A DNA stretch of 64,000 nucleotides, taken from assembly GCF_000384335.2 (NCBI RefSeq), contig NZ_KQ031382.1:3992581-4056580 (forward strand). Reading direction: 5' to 3'. Numbering within the stretch: position 1 is the first letter of the stretch; each line of letters opens with the position of its first letter. The notes under the pieces are model-generated. The model made no database searches and was not told the origin of the DNA. It saw nothing but the letters and a program-made list of their open reading frames with translations. The position numbers and the translations under genes were made by a program. This document shows, piece by piece, positions 26,477-35,745 of the stretch. The stretch is from Hyphomicrobium sp. 99 (lineage in GTDB: Bacteria; Pseudomonadota; Alphaproteobacteria; Rhizobiales; Hyphomicrobiaceae).

Positions 26477-26690
26477 GAAAAAGCCCCTCGGCCAACGAAT
26501 GAGCCGTCAAAACTTCATTGCGCCGCAATAAGTTAGCTGGAAATCGCCCTCAGTGTGACCGGACTGCGACACGCCGTGCGACAATCTTGCCGACCCACAC
26601 TTTTTTCGCGAAGCGCCGTGCTTCCAACGCACTGTTGAGGGTACCAATCACCTGAGCCGCCGAGCTTTCGCAATCTTCAGAGACGTATCA

Positions 26691-27254
26691 ATGACCAAAC
26701 GCCTTCAACTGCTCAACGTCTCCGCCTGCGCGATCTCCGCTGCGCTCACCGTGGCCGGATGCTCGACCGCCTCCATGCCGACCATCGGCTCCATCAGTCC
26801 CTTTGGAGGGAACTCGATTTCTGAAATCGACCGCGCTTATCTGCAGGCCGCAGGAAGCTGGGATCTCAACCACGACAACGTCGTGACGTGCAACGAGTGG
26901 AAATCTTACGCGGAAGACCTCTTCAACAGTGCCGACACCGACCACGACGATTCCCTCGACGCGTCCGAGTGGAACAATCTGACCAAGATCGACAAGTTGT
27001 TCGTGACTGCAGATTTGAAATATTTCGACCAGAACGGCGACGGCAAAGTCACGCGACAGGAATTCGTCGACAAGCCGAACCCCGCGTTCGTGCTGATGGA
27101 CAAGGCCGGCACGTGCAAGCTCGATGGATCTCAGATCGCGAGCGCACGCTCGAAGACCGAATACGACACGTCCGGCGCGAAACCGCAAAACAGCGACCCG
27201 CGTGAGCAGGGTGGCGACGTCGGTAAAGCCGCAAACGGCGGCCTCAGCAAATAA
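26691..27254 (+). CDS. EF-hand lipoprotein
   Basis: 187 residues. The signal peptide ends in a lipobox VAGC (Cys24), so the protein is probably anchored to a periplasmic membrane face. Three calcium-binding loops are visible: DLNHDNVVTCNEW, DTDHDDSLDASEW and DQNGDGKVTRQEF, all with Asp at positions 1, 3 and 5 and Glu at 12. A fourth, degenerate pair may be in CKLDGSQI. The tail is Gly/Asn/Lys-rich. The role could be calcium binding or sensing in the periplasm; there is no partner gene. Confidence 0.85.
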   Translation: MTKRLQLLNVSACAISAALTVAGCSTASMPTIGSISPFGGNSISEIDRAYLQAAGSWDLNHDNVVTCNEWKSYAEDLFNSADTDHDDSLDASEWNNLTKIDKLFVTADLKYFDQNGDGKVTRQEFVDKPNPAFVLMDKAGTCKLDGSQIASARSKTEYDTSGAKPQNSDPREQGGDVGKAANGGLSK

Positions 27255-27256
27255 CC

Positions 27257-27545
27257 ATCGTCCTCGGGACAAGCCCGAGGATGACATTTGTGGCTGAAGC
27301 GCTGCGCTCGATCCCAACCACCGTCATCCCGGCGAAGGCCGGGATCCAGGCAACGTACTGCGCATTCGCGCTTGCGGGTCACGCGGAGCTAACCGCGCCT
27401 GACGTTTTGTTGAAGCTTGTCTGGGTGCCGGCCTCCGCCGGCATGACGGAGTGTGTGCAAGCATGCGGGCAATCCGCCGCCTTCCCGGGCGAAGCGCAAG
27501 CCTGACCTTTGAAAACGTCATCCTCGGCTTTATGCTGAGGATCCA
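27257..27545. repeat. Intergenic repeat cluster (family B copy 2 and short hairpins)
   Basis: The 357-bp gap between the EF-hand gene and hslO holds no gene. It contains a small hairpin CCTCGGGACAAGCCCGAGG inside 27257-27286 and the family B element 27322-27448 in opposite orientation to the copy at 13999. It also holds a partial GTCATCCTCGGC...GCTGAGGAT unit at about 27517-27545. All share the GTCATCC/GGATGAC tips. Confidence 0.75.
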
Positions 27546-27611
27546 TGTTTCAACTTGCGCTGCTGCTTGATGGAAATGCGAGGTTAGGATCCTGACCCCG
27601 GCACGCGAAGC

Positions 27612-28574
27612 TCAGCCGCCGGCCGCTCGCAATTCATCGAGCGAGAAGACATATCGCGCGGTGCAGAACTCGCACGTGACGACGATCTTTCCGTTTTCGT
27701 CGAGCATGTCGGAAAGTTCGTTTGCACCGAATGCCAGCAGCACGTTCTCGACTTTCTCCCGGCTGCACCGGCAGAAAGATGACAGCGGAATGACCCGCTC
27801 GATGGCAACGGCCTCTTCATGGAAGAGCCGGAGCAACAGCCGCTCGACGGTCAGACCCGGATCGAGCAGTTCGAGATCTTCGACGGTCGCGGCGAGCATC
27901 TCCACACGCTTCCAGTCGTCGTCCTGGTCGACACCGCCTTCGTCGAGCGACGCCCCGAGGCTTTGCACCATCAAGCCGCCCGCGCGCCGGTGCCAGCGCG
28001 TGTCCGACTGCGGCGCCTGCTTCGGCGCAACGTAGTGCTCAGCAACGGCGGTCCGTATGAACGTCGGCAGACTTTCACGCTGCTGGAAGTAAGCGGCAGC
28101 CGTCGCCGAGAGCGGCGCATTCTCGAAAGCCAACACGCCTTGATAGCGCTCTTGGCCCGGACCTGAATCGAGCGTGATCGCGAGATGACCGTTGCCCAGC
28201 GCCGCCGCAGTCTCCTGCCGCGTCCCGCTTTGAGCGATCTCCGCGACCTTCTCCGCATCATAGCGCGCATAGCCTCTGAGGCGGCCGCTTGCGGTGTAGT
28301 CGGCAACGAGAATGGAAACCGGACCGTCCGATCGCGTCAGCAGATTGAGATTGCCGCCTTGCGGCAGCGCTGACCCGCACAACGCCGCCAACGCCAGCGC
28401 TTCCGAAAGTGCGCGGCCTGGAAGATCGGGCATCGCATGCGGAGCGACGATCTGATCGAGCGTCGCGCCGAGCCGCACCAGCCGGCCGCGAATATTCGAG
28501 TTCTGCGTGCGGAACGCGACGACGACATCGTCGATCGGTATCGCGGGCGATTTTGGCGGAGTGTCAACCGGCAT
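27612..28574 (-). CDS. hslO: Redox-regulated chaperone Hsp33
   Basis: 320 residues. It is a holdase activated by oxidation of a zinc-binding cysteine cluster. The C-terminal switch is present as C268-R-C270 and C301-E-F-C304, with a linker of about 30 residues. N-terminal substrate-binding core motifs include GHLAITLD and YTASGRLRGYARYD. It lies 15 bp after argF and is the last gene of the minus-strand argD-argF-hslO operon, a common order in rhizobia. Confidence 0.95.
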   Translation of the reverse strand: MPVDTPPKSPAIPIDDVVVAFRTQNSNIRGRLVRLGATLDQIVAPHAMPDLPGRALSEALALAALCGSALPQGGNLNLLTRSDGPVSILVADYTASGRLRGYARYDAEKVAEIAQSGTRQETAAALGNGHLAITLDSGPGQERYQGVLAFENAPLSATAAAYFQQRESLPTFIRTAVAEHYVAPKQAPQSDTRWHRRAGGLMVQSLGASLDEGGVDQDDDWKRVEMLAATVEDLELLDPGLTVERLLLRLFHEEAVAIERVIPLSSFCRCSREKVENVLLAFGANELSDMLDENGKIVVTCEFCTARYVFSLDELRAAGG

Positions 28575-28589
28575 GGGCGAGACAATCCC

Positions 28590-29573
28590 TCAGGCGCCGA
28601 AGCACCATGCAAGAATGGCTTTCTGAGCATGCAGCCGGTTTTCGGCTTCGTCAAAAATAACGGACTGCGGACCCTCGAGAACGTCCTCAGTGACCTCATG
28701 CCCCCGGTAGGCGGGCAGGCAGTGCATGAAGATCGCGTTCTTGGCCGCTTTGCTCATGAGCTTCGCATCGACCGCGTAGGGCGCGAGCATCTTCTTCCGC
28801 CGCGCCGCATCCGACTGTCCCATCGAAACCCACGTATCCGTGACGACGCAATCGACGCCTTCGACCGCGCGCACCGGATCCGTCCCGATCTCGACATCGC
28901 CGTTCTCGCGACGAACCCACGCGAGCGCTTCCTCTTCGGGGAAAAGCTCTTTCGGGCATGCGAGCTTCAGCTTGAAACCGAAACGGACGGCTGCATGCAT
29001 CCAGGAAACCGCGACGTTGTTGCCGTCACCTACCCAAGCGACCGACTTGCCCTCGATCGGGCCGAGATGCTCCTCGAACGTCTGGACGTCGGCCATTACC
29101 TGACAGGGATGGCTCTTCTCCGTCAAACCGTTGATGACGGGGATCGTCGCATGCTGAGCAAGCTCTGCGAGCGTCGCATGCGCGTTGGCGCGGATCATGA
29201 TGCCATCGGCATAGCGCGAGAGAACGCGCGCGGTATCGGCAACGGATTCACCGCGGCCGAGCTGCAGATCGTTATTGTTGAGCGTCAGCGCACCGCCGCC
29301 AAGCTGACGCATCGCGATATCGAACGAAACGCGCGTCCGGGTCGACGGCTTCTCGAAAATGAGAACGAGGACCCGGTCCTCGATATCCTTCGGCCGCAAA
29401 TTGGCGGGGACGCGTTTGCCTGCCACTTTCATCGCATGCGCCGCATCGATGATCCCGCGCAGCGTCTTGCTGTCGAGATCGGAGATATCGAGAAAATGCC
29501 GGACGGTCCGGACAGGTTGTTTCGTGGTCATAACTTGCGGAGCTTTCTCCAGCTCTTTCGAATAGCCGGTCAT
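28590..29573 (-). CDS. argF: Ornithine carbamoyltransferase
   Basis: 327 residues from the ATG at 29573, which overlaps the argD stop (ATGA). An ATG at 29531 (MTTKQP) would give 313 residues, nearer the family norm. It forms citrulline from ornithine and carbamoyl phosphate. The carbamoyl-phosphate motif [13 protein letters not shown], the SHPCQ motif and the ornithine-binding HCLPAYRG are intact. It lies in the operon argD-argF-hslO. Confidence 0.95.
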   Translation of the reverse strand: MTGYSKELEKAPQVMTTKQPVRTVRHFLDISDLDSKTLRGIIDAAHAMKVAGKRVPANLRPKDIEDRVLVLIFEKPSTRTRVSFDIAMRQLGGGALTLNNNDLQLGRGESVADTARVLSRYADGIMIRANAHATLAELAQHATIPVINGLTEKSHPCQVMADVQTFEEHLGPIEGKSVAWVGDGNNVAVSWMHAAVRFGFKLKLACPKELFPEEEALAWVRRENGDVEIGTDPVRAVEGVDCVVTDTWVSMGQSDAARRKKMLAPYAVDAKLMSKAAKNAIFMHCLPAYRGHEVTEDVLEGPQSVIFDEAENRLHAQKAILAWCFGA

Positions 29574-30820
29574 CGGGACGTCTCGCGAGCGACACGCGAG
29601 AGTGCGCGCGATAGGGCTCTCACCCCTTCGCTAATCTCTTCCTCGGTCGCGATGAGGGGTGGAAGAACGCGGACGCTATTATCGCCGGCCCCAACGATGA
29701 GAAGCTTCTCCTCATTGGCGGCCTTGACCACCTGCGGTGGCGTGACGTGGGGCTTCAGCTTCAGTCCCGTCAACAGACCCGCGCCACGGACTTCTTCGAC
29801 GAGCCCCGCGTGCTGATCCTTGAGACTCTCAAGACCCTGCTTGAGGCGAAGTGTTTTCATCTGCACGGCTTCGAGGAAACCGGGCTCCGCGATGACATCG
29901 AGAACCGTCGAGGCGACAGCCATCGCCAGCGGATTGCCGCCGAACGTTGAACCATGCGTACCCGGCGTCATGCCTTTGGAGGCTTCCGCAGTCGCCAGCA
30001 CGGCGCCGACCGGAAATCCGCCCCCGAAGCCTTTCGCAATCGCCATGACGTCCGGCGTGATGCCAGCCCATTCGTGCGCGAACAGTTTGCCCGTCCGCCC
30101 GATGCCCGTCTGAACCTCGTCGAGCACGAGCAGCAGACCGTGCTTGTCGCAAAGCTCGCGAACGGCCCTGAGGAATTCCGGAGCAACGGCCCGGACGCCG
30201 CCCTCGCCCTGAATGGGCTCCAGCATGATCGCCGCCGTCTCCGGCCTGATCGCAGCTTCAAGTGCATCGAAATCGCCGAGATCGACGTGATCGAAGCCCT
30301 CGGCGGTCGGCCCAAAGCCTTCGAGATATTTGTCGTTCCCCGCGGCCGCGAGCGTCGCCAGCGTGCGCCCGTGGAAGGCGCCGCGAAATGCGATGATGCG
30401 CTGGCGATTGGGTTCGCCCGATACATAATGATAGCGGCGCGCGACCTTGATCGCGCCCTCGCAGGCTTCCGCGCCCGAATTACAGAAGAAGACCCGTTCA
30501 GCAAACGTCAGGCGCGTCAGCTTATCAGCGACGGTCTCCTGACCCTCGACACGGTAGAGGTTCGAGGTGTGCCACAGCTTTTCGGCCTGTGTCTTCAGCG
30601 CCGCGACGAGTTGCGGATGCGCATGGCCGAGCGAATTGACGGCGACGCCGGATCCGAAATCGAGATAGCGCTCGCCGCTCTCGGCGATGAGGCAGCAGCC
30701 CTCACCGCGCACGAATACGATGTCCTGACGGGCATATGTGCCCATCACAGCCGTTGACGGTCCGCCGTTTTCGGAAGCGCTACGGGAAGCTTTCCCCAGC
30801 GCAGCAGGGGAAGAAGACAT
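29570..30820 (-). CDS. argD: Acetylornithine/succinyldiaminopimelate aminotransferase
   Basis: 416 residues, class-III PLP aminotransferase. It transaminates N-acetylglutamate semialdehyde to acetylornithine and often serves succinyl-DAP synthesis too. D234 is in [14 protein letters not shown] and the PLP lysine K263 in [11 protein letters not shown]. The N-terminus is about 25 residues longer than usual; Met26 (MGTYARQD) could be the real start. It is the first gene of the operon. A promoter and a terminator-like hairpin lie in its leader. Confidence 0.95.
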   Translation of the reverse strand: MSSSPAALGKASRSASENGGPSTAVMGTYARQDIVFVRGEGCCLIAESGERYLDFGSGVAVNSLGHAHPQLVAALKTQAEKLWHTSNLYRVEGQETVADKLTRLTFAERVFFCNSGAEACEGAIKVARRYHYVSGEPNRQRIIAFRGAFHGRTLATLAAAGNDKYLEGFGPTAEGFDHVDLGDFDALEAAIRPETAAIMLEPIQGEGGVRAVAPEFLRAVRELCDKHGLLLVLDEVQTGIGRTGKLFAHEWAGITPDVMAIAKGFGGGFPVGAVLATAEASKGMTPGTHGSTFGGNPLAMAVASTVLDVIAEPGFLEAVQMKTLRLKQGLESLKDQHAGLVEEVRGAGLLTGLKLKPHVTPPQVVKAANEEKLLIVGAGDNSVRVLPPLIATEEEISEGVRALSRALSRVARETSR

Positions 30821-30853
30821 GGTGCGTGGATAACCCTGAGCAGAAAATCAAAA

Positions 30854-30874
30854 AGCCGCCCAATTCCGGCGGCT
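30854..30874 (-). terminator. Terminator-like hairpin in the argD leader
   Basis: On the minus strand AGCCGCC and GGCGGCT form a 7-bp stem with a 7-nt loop, followed by TTTTTGATTTT. It lies 34 bp before the argD ATG and just after the likely transcription start. It may stabilise the mRNA 5' end, or attenuate or isolate the transcript. Confidence 0.55.
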
Positions 30875-30886
30875 CAATCACAACCC

Positions 30887-30915
30887 CTGATAACGCCCTC
30901 GCGCAATCCTGTCAA
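30887..30915 (-). promoter_or_regulatory. Putative sigma-70 promoter of argD
   Basis: On the minus strand a perfect TTGACA (30915-30910), a 17-bp spacer and TATCAG (30892-30887). The expected start is near 30880, which makes a leader of about 60 nt that begins with the hairpin. Confidence 0.55.
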
Positions 30916-31410
30916 TAAATGCTCGGTTCGGGCCCTAGACTTCACGGGCTGAATTGCCAACGCCACCCCCTTATGGTTGAATTAGGGGCAAGAGCGCACC
31001 GAAATCTGACATATCCCCTGGCGCGAATCGTCTGTGGCGCAGTCGCCACTTCTCCCTGTCAATACCCTGAAGCTTGCAGCTCTGGCTTGTAGACGGGATT
31101 CAGCATGTTGTAACTTATGCTTGTCAGGCCACGACATATGGCGGCGCCAGCTGCCTTTTGATCGGTTGTGTATCGGCCCTGACCGCGCTTTGGGCTAACC
31201 GCTTGTCAGCGGACTGCCCGTGTCACGTGCGCGTTTCTGTTCTGCGTCTCCTCAAGTTTTTGCGTTTGTAAACCGGTCGGGACCGTCGTCCTCCGCCGTC
31301 GCGTCGTGTTCGTTCGCACGCGCTGGCTGGGGTTCGATTGCGGCCGGGGTAACTGCGGGCACCGGGGGGTGCACCGCCGCTGATGCGGCTCGAGAGGGAG
31401 CAATCGACGG
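30916..31410. other. Long intergenic region upstream of gcrA
   Basis: About 500 bp between the argD promoter and gcrA without a convincing gene. It includes a GANTC (GATTC at 31088), the CcrM methylation motif, and a long GC-rich leader before gcrA with a GAGAGGGAG ribosome site near 31391. A cell-cycle-controlled promoter is expected here. I see no known RNA family. Confidence 0.4.
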
Positions 31411-31974
31411 ATGTCTTGGACTGATGAGCGCGTGGACCTTTTAAAAAGGCTCTGGTCGGAAGGACTGAGCGCCAGCCAGATCGCAGGCCGCCTTGGAAGC
31501 GTGACGCGCAATGCCGTCATCGGCAAAGTGCACCGGCTTGGCCTATCCGGCCGGGCAACGACGTCACGAATGAAATCGCACCGCCCTCGCACCCGGCTAG
31601 CGAATGCAAAGCGCCCGGTGAAGCAGCGCTTCGCGCAAGCCGGAAATCCGGTCGTGCGGGCACTCTATATGGACGCCGAAGCTTACGTGGCGCCTGCGGA
31701 GGAGATCGAAATTCCGGCCGCCGAAAGAAAAACTATTCAGACGCTCGGCGAATGCAGCTGCCGCTGGCCGATCGGCGACCCGCAGACCTCTGATTTCCAT
31801 TTCTGCGGTCGCGCCAAGGTGCCGTTGCTTCCCTATTGCGAAGTGCATGCCCGGCGCGCCTTCCAGCCTGTCGCGCCGCGCCGCCGCGATCGCACGGACG
31901 TCGAAGCGCCGCTCACGGCGAGCCTTCCGGCTCCCGCGATCGCAGGCTCCGACCCGACCAAGCAGCGGGCCTGA
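31411..31974 (+). CDS. gcrA: GcrA cell-cycle regulator
   Basis: 187 residues. The N-terminus MSWTDERVDLLKRLWSEG and the helix-turn-helix NAVIGKVHRLGLSGRA are the GcrA DNA-binding domain. The C-terminal conserved block has CSCRWPIGDP and FCGRAKVPLLPYCEVHARRAF. GcrA binds sigma-70 RNA polymerase and activates genes at GANTC sites methylated by CcrM, driving the alphaproteobacterial cell cycle. The middle is an unstructured linker. Two hairpins follow. Confidence 0.96.
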   Translation: MSWTDERVDLLKRLWSEGLSASQIAGRLGSVTRNAVIGKVHRLGLSGRATTSRMKSHRPRTRLANAKRPVKQRFAQAGNPVVRALYMDAEAYVAPAEEIEIPAAERKTIQTLGECSCRWPIGDPQTSDFHFCGRAKVPLLPYCEVHARRAFQPVAPRRRDRTDVEAPLTASLPAPAIAGSDPTKQRA

Positions 31975-32020
31975 CATTTAACCACCGGCGTGCCGGGGGG
32001 CTTGGCCGGTGGATGAAGAG

Positions 32021-32058
32021 AGAAAGCCAGCAGTCGCGGGGGCGACTGCTGGCTTTCT
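32021..32058 (+). terminator. Strong hairpin after gcrA
   Basis: A perfect 17-bp inverted repeat (AGAAAGCCAGCAGTCGC with its complement at 32042-32058) and a GGGG loop. A second GC-rich stem CCACCGGC/GCCGGTGG lies just upstream at about 31982-32012. The U-tract is poor (TTCTCGTGTCC), but the stem is very stable. Confidence 0.7.
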
Positions 32059-32161
32059 CGTGTCCTTCAGAGCGATTGACCATCCGCCCATGGTAATTGC
32101 TGTCCGGCCGCGCCCCCGTGCTAGGCTCGGAGCCGCTGGTGTCCGGCGACGGAGATTGTAA

Positions 32162-33157
32162 ATGGCTAAAAACAAGCACAAAGACAAAAAGCCTGATGAG
32201 CCCAACGTCGATCCGCTGACCGATGAAGCCGCCACCGTGAGTTCGAGCCACGACGGCTCGGGGCGGTCCGCTGAGCATTTGGGCGATCACCACCGATCGG
32301 CGTTGCCGAAAGGTTATTCGCTCGACCCTCCGAAATTGCCGAAGGAGATCGACGACGCCGCGATGCGCTCCGGCGGCTATCCCTACGACAAGCGCATGAA
32401 GCGGGAAGAGTTTGAGGAACGGTTGCTGACTCTGCAGATCGAGCTCATGAAGTTGCAGAAGCACAATCTCAAAGTCGGCAACCGCATTCTTTGCCTCTAC
32501 GAAGGACGCGATGGATCAGGCAAAGGCTCATGCATCAAGGCCTTCAATGAACACATGAACCCGCGCAACACACGAACCGTTGCGCTTCCCAAGCCGACGG
32601 AGACGGAACGCGGCCAGCTCTATTTTCAGCGCTACATGGTCCATCTGCCGAGCGCCGGCGAAGTCGTTCTCTTCGATCGCTCCTGGTACAATCGCGCCGG
32701 CGTCGAACGCGTGATGGGATTTTGCACGCCGGATCAGCTTGCCGTCTTCCTGCGCGAAGCGCCGGAATACGAGGGCCTTCTCGTTCGCGACGGCATCAAG
32801 CTCTTCAAGTATTATCTGACGATCGGCCGCGAGATGCAGCTGAAGCGCTTCTACGAGCGCGCCAAAAATCCACTGAAGCAATGGAAGCTATCGTCCGTAG
32901 ATCTGGCGTCTCTCGGCAAGTACGACGATTACACACGCGCCGAAATCGAGATGTTTCGCTTCACCCACACGGCCATCGCACCCTGGGCCGTCGTGCGCGC
33001 CAACGACCAGCGCCGCGCGCGCCTCGAAACCATTCGCCACGTTCTGCTCTCGATCGAATACGAGGGACGGGATCTCGACGCGATCGGTAAGCACGATCCG
33101 TTGATCATCGGATCGGGTCCCGAATTTTTCCATCCGGGCGTCGATCAGCAAAATTAG
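32162..33157 (+). CDS. ppk2: Polyphosphate kinase 2
   Basis: 331 residues. It phosphorylates nucleoside diphosphates with polyphosphate or the reverse. Walker A is EGRDGSGKG (114-122), the lid-type stretch is NPRNTRTVALPKPTETERGQ and Walker B is VVLFDRSWYNRAGVE (168-182). The GS at 118-119 replaces the more common AA. An N-terminal Lys/Asp-rich extension of about 75 residues is unstructured. It stands alone on the plus strand. Confidence 0.93.
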   Translation: MAKNKHKDKKPDEPNVDPLTDEAATVSSSHDGSGRSAEHLGDHHRSALPKGYSLDPPKLPKEIDDAAMRSGGYPYDKRMKREEFEERLLTLQIELMKLQKHNLKVGNRILCLYEGRDGSGKGSCIKAFNEHMNPRNTRTVALPKPTETERGQLYFQRYMVHLPSAGEVVLFDRSWYNRAGVERVMGFCTPDQLAVFLREAPEYEGLLVRDGIKLFKYYLTIGREMQLKRFYERAKNPLKQWKLSSVDLASLGKYDDYTRAEIEMFRFTHTAIAPWAVVRANDQRRARLETIRHVLLSIEYEGRDLDAIGKHDPLIIGSGPEFFHPGVDQQN

Positions 33158-33166
33158 CAGCGCGCT

Positions 33167-34024
33167 TTAGCGAACGAGAAGGATCGGCGTACGTGCGACG
33201 ACGGACGCCCGCGCCAATTCACGGCCATCGGCCAACGCCGAGCCGCCGAAAACGGCGATTGTTAAGCTTGGCTTCAGCCGCGCGATGAATTCCGTCAGCG
33301 CGCCCGGAACGCCGAACGTCGGACCCGCCTCCTCGAAGATGAGAGGCAGGCTCGATTCCGATGCGAGCAACCGCGACTGCCCTTCGATCTCGGCGTAGTC
33401 ATGCGCGGTGTCGGCACCGATCACGATATGCACCGGCGCGCGGGGCGCAGATAACCGCTCCGCTGCGCGCAGCATCGACGGCAGCCGTTCGACATCTTCG
33501 ACGATGACGACAACTCGCGATTGCGTCGATCTTTGTTCGCCACAGAGAAGAAACCCCGTCGCGCCGCTGACATTGGCAAGCAGCGTCCCGATTACGGAGT
33601 CGCTGCGCGCGGCCGGCATGCGCGCCAACGCGACGATGTTCCAAGGCCCGCGCTCGTCGCACATCTCCGAAATCCGGTCGACGGCGTCGCCCGAAGCAAG
33701 CGTGTGGCGCACCCGAACGCCGTGAGCCGCGCCCACGTCATCGACGGCGCGGCGGCACCGCGTCATGAGCAGCTCGAAGCGCCGCTCGTGTTCGACGAAA
33801 CCGCCCTTCTCGACGCGCGCGGCTTGGCCGACCATCCGGACAGGCACGCCTTCCGCTTCGCCGGCACTGCCATCGGAAACGACGACCGTTTCGATCTCTG
33901 CGCCATAAGCGGCAGCGAGGCGAACAGGCGCTTCAAGGCGCGATGCCGGATAGTTCGCTTCCGGGTCGAGCCAGAGCACGACGCGACCGGAAAGCTCCGA
34001 TGCTTCCGCGACATGCGCGATCAC
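33167..34024 (-). CDS. USP-like protein coupled to a Lon-like ATPase
   Basis: 285 residues of unknown function. The order of beta strands and helices suggests two tandem universal-stress-protein-like (Rossmann-type) halves. An N-terminal LWLDPEANYPASRLEAPVRLAA stretch, interrupted after 17 residues, precedes a second strand at IETVVVSD. A middle WNIVALARMP...GATGFLLCG block resembles the USP ATP-loop region, and a second half begins near residue 168 with RVVVIVED. The canonical G-x2-G-x9-G(S/T) loop is not clear, so nucleotide binding is uncertain. The GTG start overlaps the ATPase stop (GTGA), so the two are translated together. Confidence 0.7.
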   Translation of the reverse strand: MIAHVAEASELSGRVVLWLDPEANYPASRLEAPVRLAAAYGAEIETVVVSDGSAGEAEGVPVRMVGQAARVEKGGFVEHERRFELLMTRCRRAVDDVGAAHGVRVRHTLASGDAVDRISEMCDERGPWNIVALARMPAARSDSVIGTLLANVSGATGFLLCGEQRSTQSRVVVIVEDVERLPSMLRAAERLSAPRAPVHIVIGADTAHDYAEIEGQSRLLASESSLPLIFEEAGPTFGVPGALTEFIARLKPSLTIAVFGGSALADGRELARASVVARTPILLVR

Positions 34025-35745
34025 GGCGCGTTACCTTCAGCGCGCCGCGTGAGCGCTTCAGTCAAATCGGCAGCCCGGATTTGCGATACCGAGTGATCGG
34101 CCGCAATCGCATCCGCTTCCTGCAGCAGATGCAAGAGCGCGATCCCCGCGAGCGACACGCGTCCGCCGCCACGGCGAACCGCATCCTTGTAGATCAGCGG
34201 CGCAACGGCCGGGTTGAGTGGGCGAAGGCCGTGATCTGACGCCATACGCGCCGCGCCCTTGGCGAAATCGGCTTCGCTGAGTTCCGCGATCGGCACGGTG
34301 TCGGCAAGCTTCGCGACGTGCGGGAAATATCGCGCGACGCCCGGCTCGATGGCTTCGAGCTTCGACCACGATTGCGCATCGGCAATGAGCACGATCGTCG
34401 CGAGCAGCGGAATGGGATCGGCTTTGAGGCCAACGCCGGCCGCATTGATCGGCACAATCTCTTTGCTGCGAATGGCGGCGCTGAGCGCAAGCCATGCACG
34501 CGGGTCAGCGGCAAGCTTCCACGCCTCGATGATGACGATACCTGATCCGGCGCGCATCAGATGGCCGGGAAGAAGTACGGGCACACCCAGCGCATCGCGG
34601 CTGATTTCGCCGAGCAGATCGGACGCCGAGGCATTCCGCGCGATGACGACATGGCTGCGCACCGATGGATCGTAAAAATGCCCGTCATCGCAGTCGAGCA
34701 GCACAGCCGGCATATACCGTTCGACACCGACGCCGCGGACGGCCGACGTCATGAACGCTTCTTCGATCGCGTCCAGCGCCGCAGCAATGGAGGCGTTCTC
34801 AGGATAGGATTTCTTGATCGCAGCAAGGCCCGGACGCACAGCCCGGAGCGCCGTCTGCCGGAGAAGAGCCTCGTGCTTCTCGCTGGCGCTGAATTCAGCC
34901 TCCGGAAGCGTCGCGACGATGGACTGAAGCTCGTCCTCGAAGGCCGTGATCTTGGCTTCGACATTGCGCTTGAGGGAATCCGGCAGCGCGCGAAAAACAT
35001 CCGATCGGACGACGCGGCCCTCATGCATGGGCGCGAGGACGTAACCGTCGAGCGATTTGACGACGGCGATGTTCTGCGCCTCCGCCCGCCGCCGCACGGG
35101 CTCGACGGCCTTTTCGCTTTGATAGCGCATCTCCTCCTCGAGCAAATCGAGGCTGATGCGATGCTCTTCGCTTTTGAGATAGCGATTGAATGCGGCCCAC
35201 GCCTTGGTCGTCGCCCCGCGAACGTCGCGCCGGAAACGCGCCCCGTCGCCAGGCGGCAAGACGAAGCCCTTCGCGCGCGACGGCGCATCATGATCGACGA
35301 CGTAAATCCAATCCGGAGACGGCGACCGCTCGACATCCTTGCCGATGGACTCGGCAAGTTGGAGACGGCCCGTGCCGGGCTGCCCCAGGATAACGAGATG
35401 CTCTCCGCGGCTCGCTTCGAGTGCCGTGCGAATTTTCGCAATCGCGCGTTTCTGTCCGAAGAAGTGCGTCTGCTCGATGGGCTTGATCGTCGCCGGATCT
35501 TTCGCCGTCTTTTGCTCGTTCGGCGTCTTCTGCTCTTTCGTTTCGCCGTCCTCTGCCACCGCAGAGACGTCGGCCAAACGATCGGCGAGACGGCTCGTCA
35601 CGAGCGTCACGACATTGGTCGCAGCCTCCGTTGCGCTGCGCTTGATCGCGCTCCCCGGCTTATCCGCGGCCGCACTCTCGTCCCCAACGTTCGTCGGAGC
35701 GTCGGCTTTTTTCTCCGATCTGCTACGCCAGAAAACCATTCGCAC
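34021..35745 (-). CDS. Degenerate LonC/YcbZ-type AAA ATPase lacking the protease domain
   Basis: 574 residues. After an unstructured N-terminus (to about 90) the protein follows the AAA_32 fold of Lon-like proteases: FFGQKRAIAKI, then ILGQPGTGRLQLAESI (121-127, with Arg in place of the Walker A Lys), a long helical insertion (about 190-330), and GVPVLLPGHLMRAGSG. IVIIEAWKLA follows, where the Walker B Asp is not present, then AIRSKEI, PIPLLATIVLIAD and the C-terminal GLRPLNPAVAPLIYKDAVR lid. The S16 peptidase domain with its Ser-Lys dyad is absent, since the frame ends after the lid. It is likely a non-proteolytic, perhaps non-hydrolysing, scaffold paired with the USP-like protein. It is divergent from mmcB. 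Confidence 0.75.
   Translation of the reverse strand: MRMVFWRSRSEKKADAPTNVGDESAAADKPGSAIKRSATEAATNVVTLVTSRLADRLADVSAVAEDGETKEQKTPNEQKTAKDPATIKPIEQTHFFGQKRAIAKIRTALEASRGEHLVILGQPGTGRLQLAESIGKDVERSPSPDWIYVVDHDAPSRAKGFVLPPGDGARFRRDVRGATTKAWAAFNRYLKSEEHRISLDLLEEEMRYQSEKAVEPVRRRAEAQNIAVVKSLDGYVLAPMHEGRVVRSDVFRALPDSLKRNVEAKITAFEDELQSIVATLPEAEFSASEKHEALLRQTALRAVRPGLAAIKKSYPENASIAAALDAIEEAFMTSAVRGVGVERYMPAVLLDCDDGHFYDPSVRSHVVIARNASASDLLGEISRDALGVPVLLPGHLMRAGSGIVIIEAWKLAADPRAWLALSAAIRSKEIVPINAAGVGLKADPIPLLATIVLIADAQSWSKLEAIEPGVARYFPHVAKLADTVPIAELSEADFAKGAARMASDHGLRPLNPAVAPLIYKDAVRRGGGRVSLAGIALLHLLQEADAIAADHSVSQIRAADLTEALTRRAEGNAP

Noticed and set aside
28437..29816. 459-codon frame opposite argF
   Set aside because: Antisense to a clearly coding gene with intact catalytic motifs; no independent support.
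31321..31400. GGTTCGATTGCGGCC stretch before gcrA as a tRNA T-arm
   Set aside because: No acceptor stem or anticodon arm can be drawn around it.
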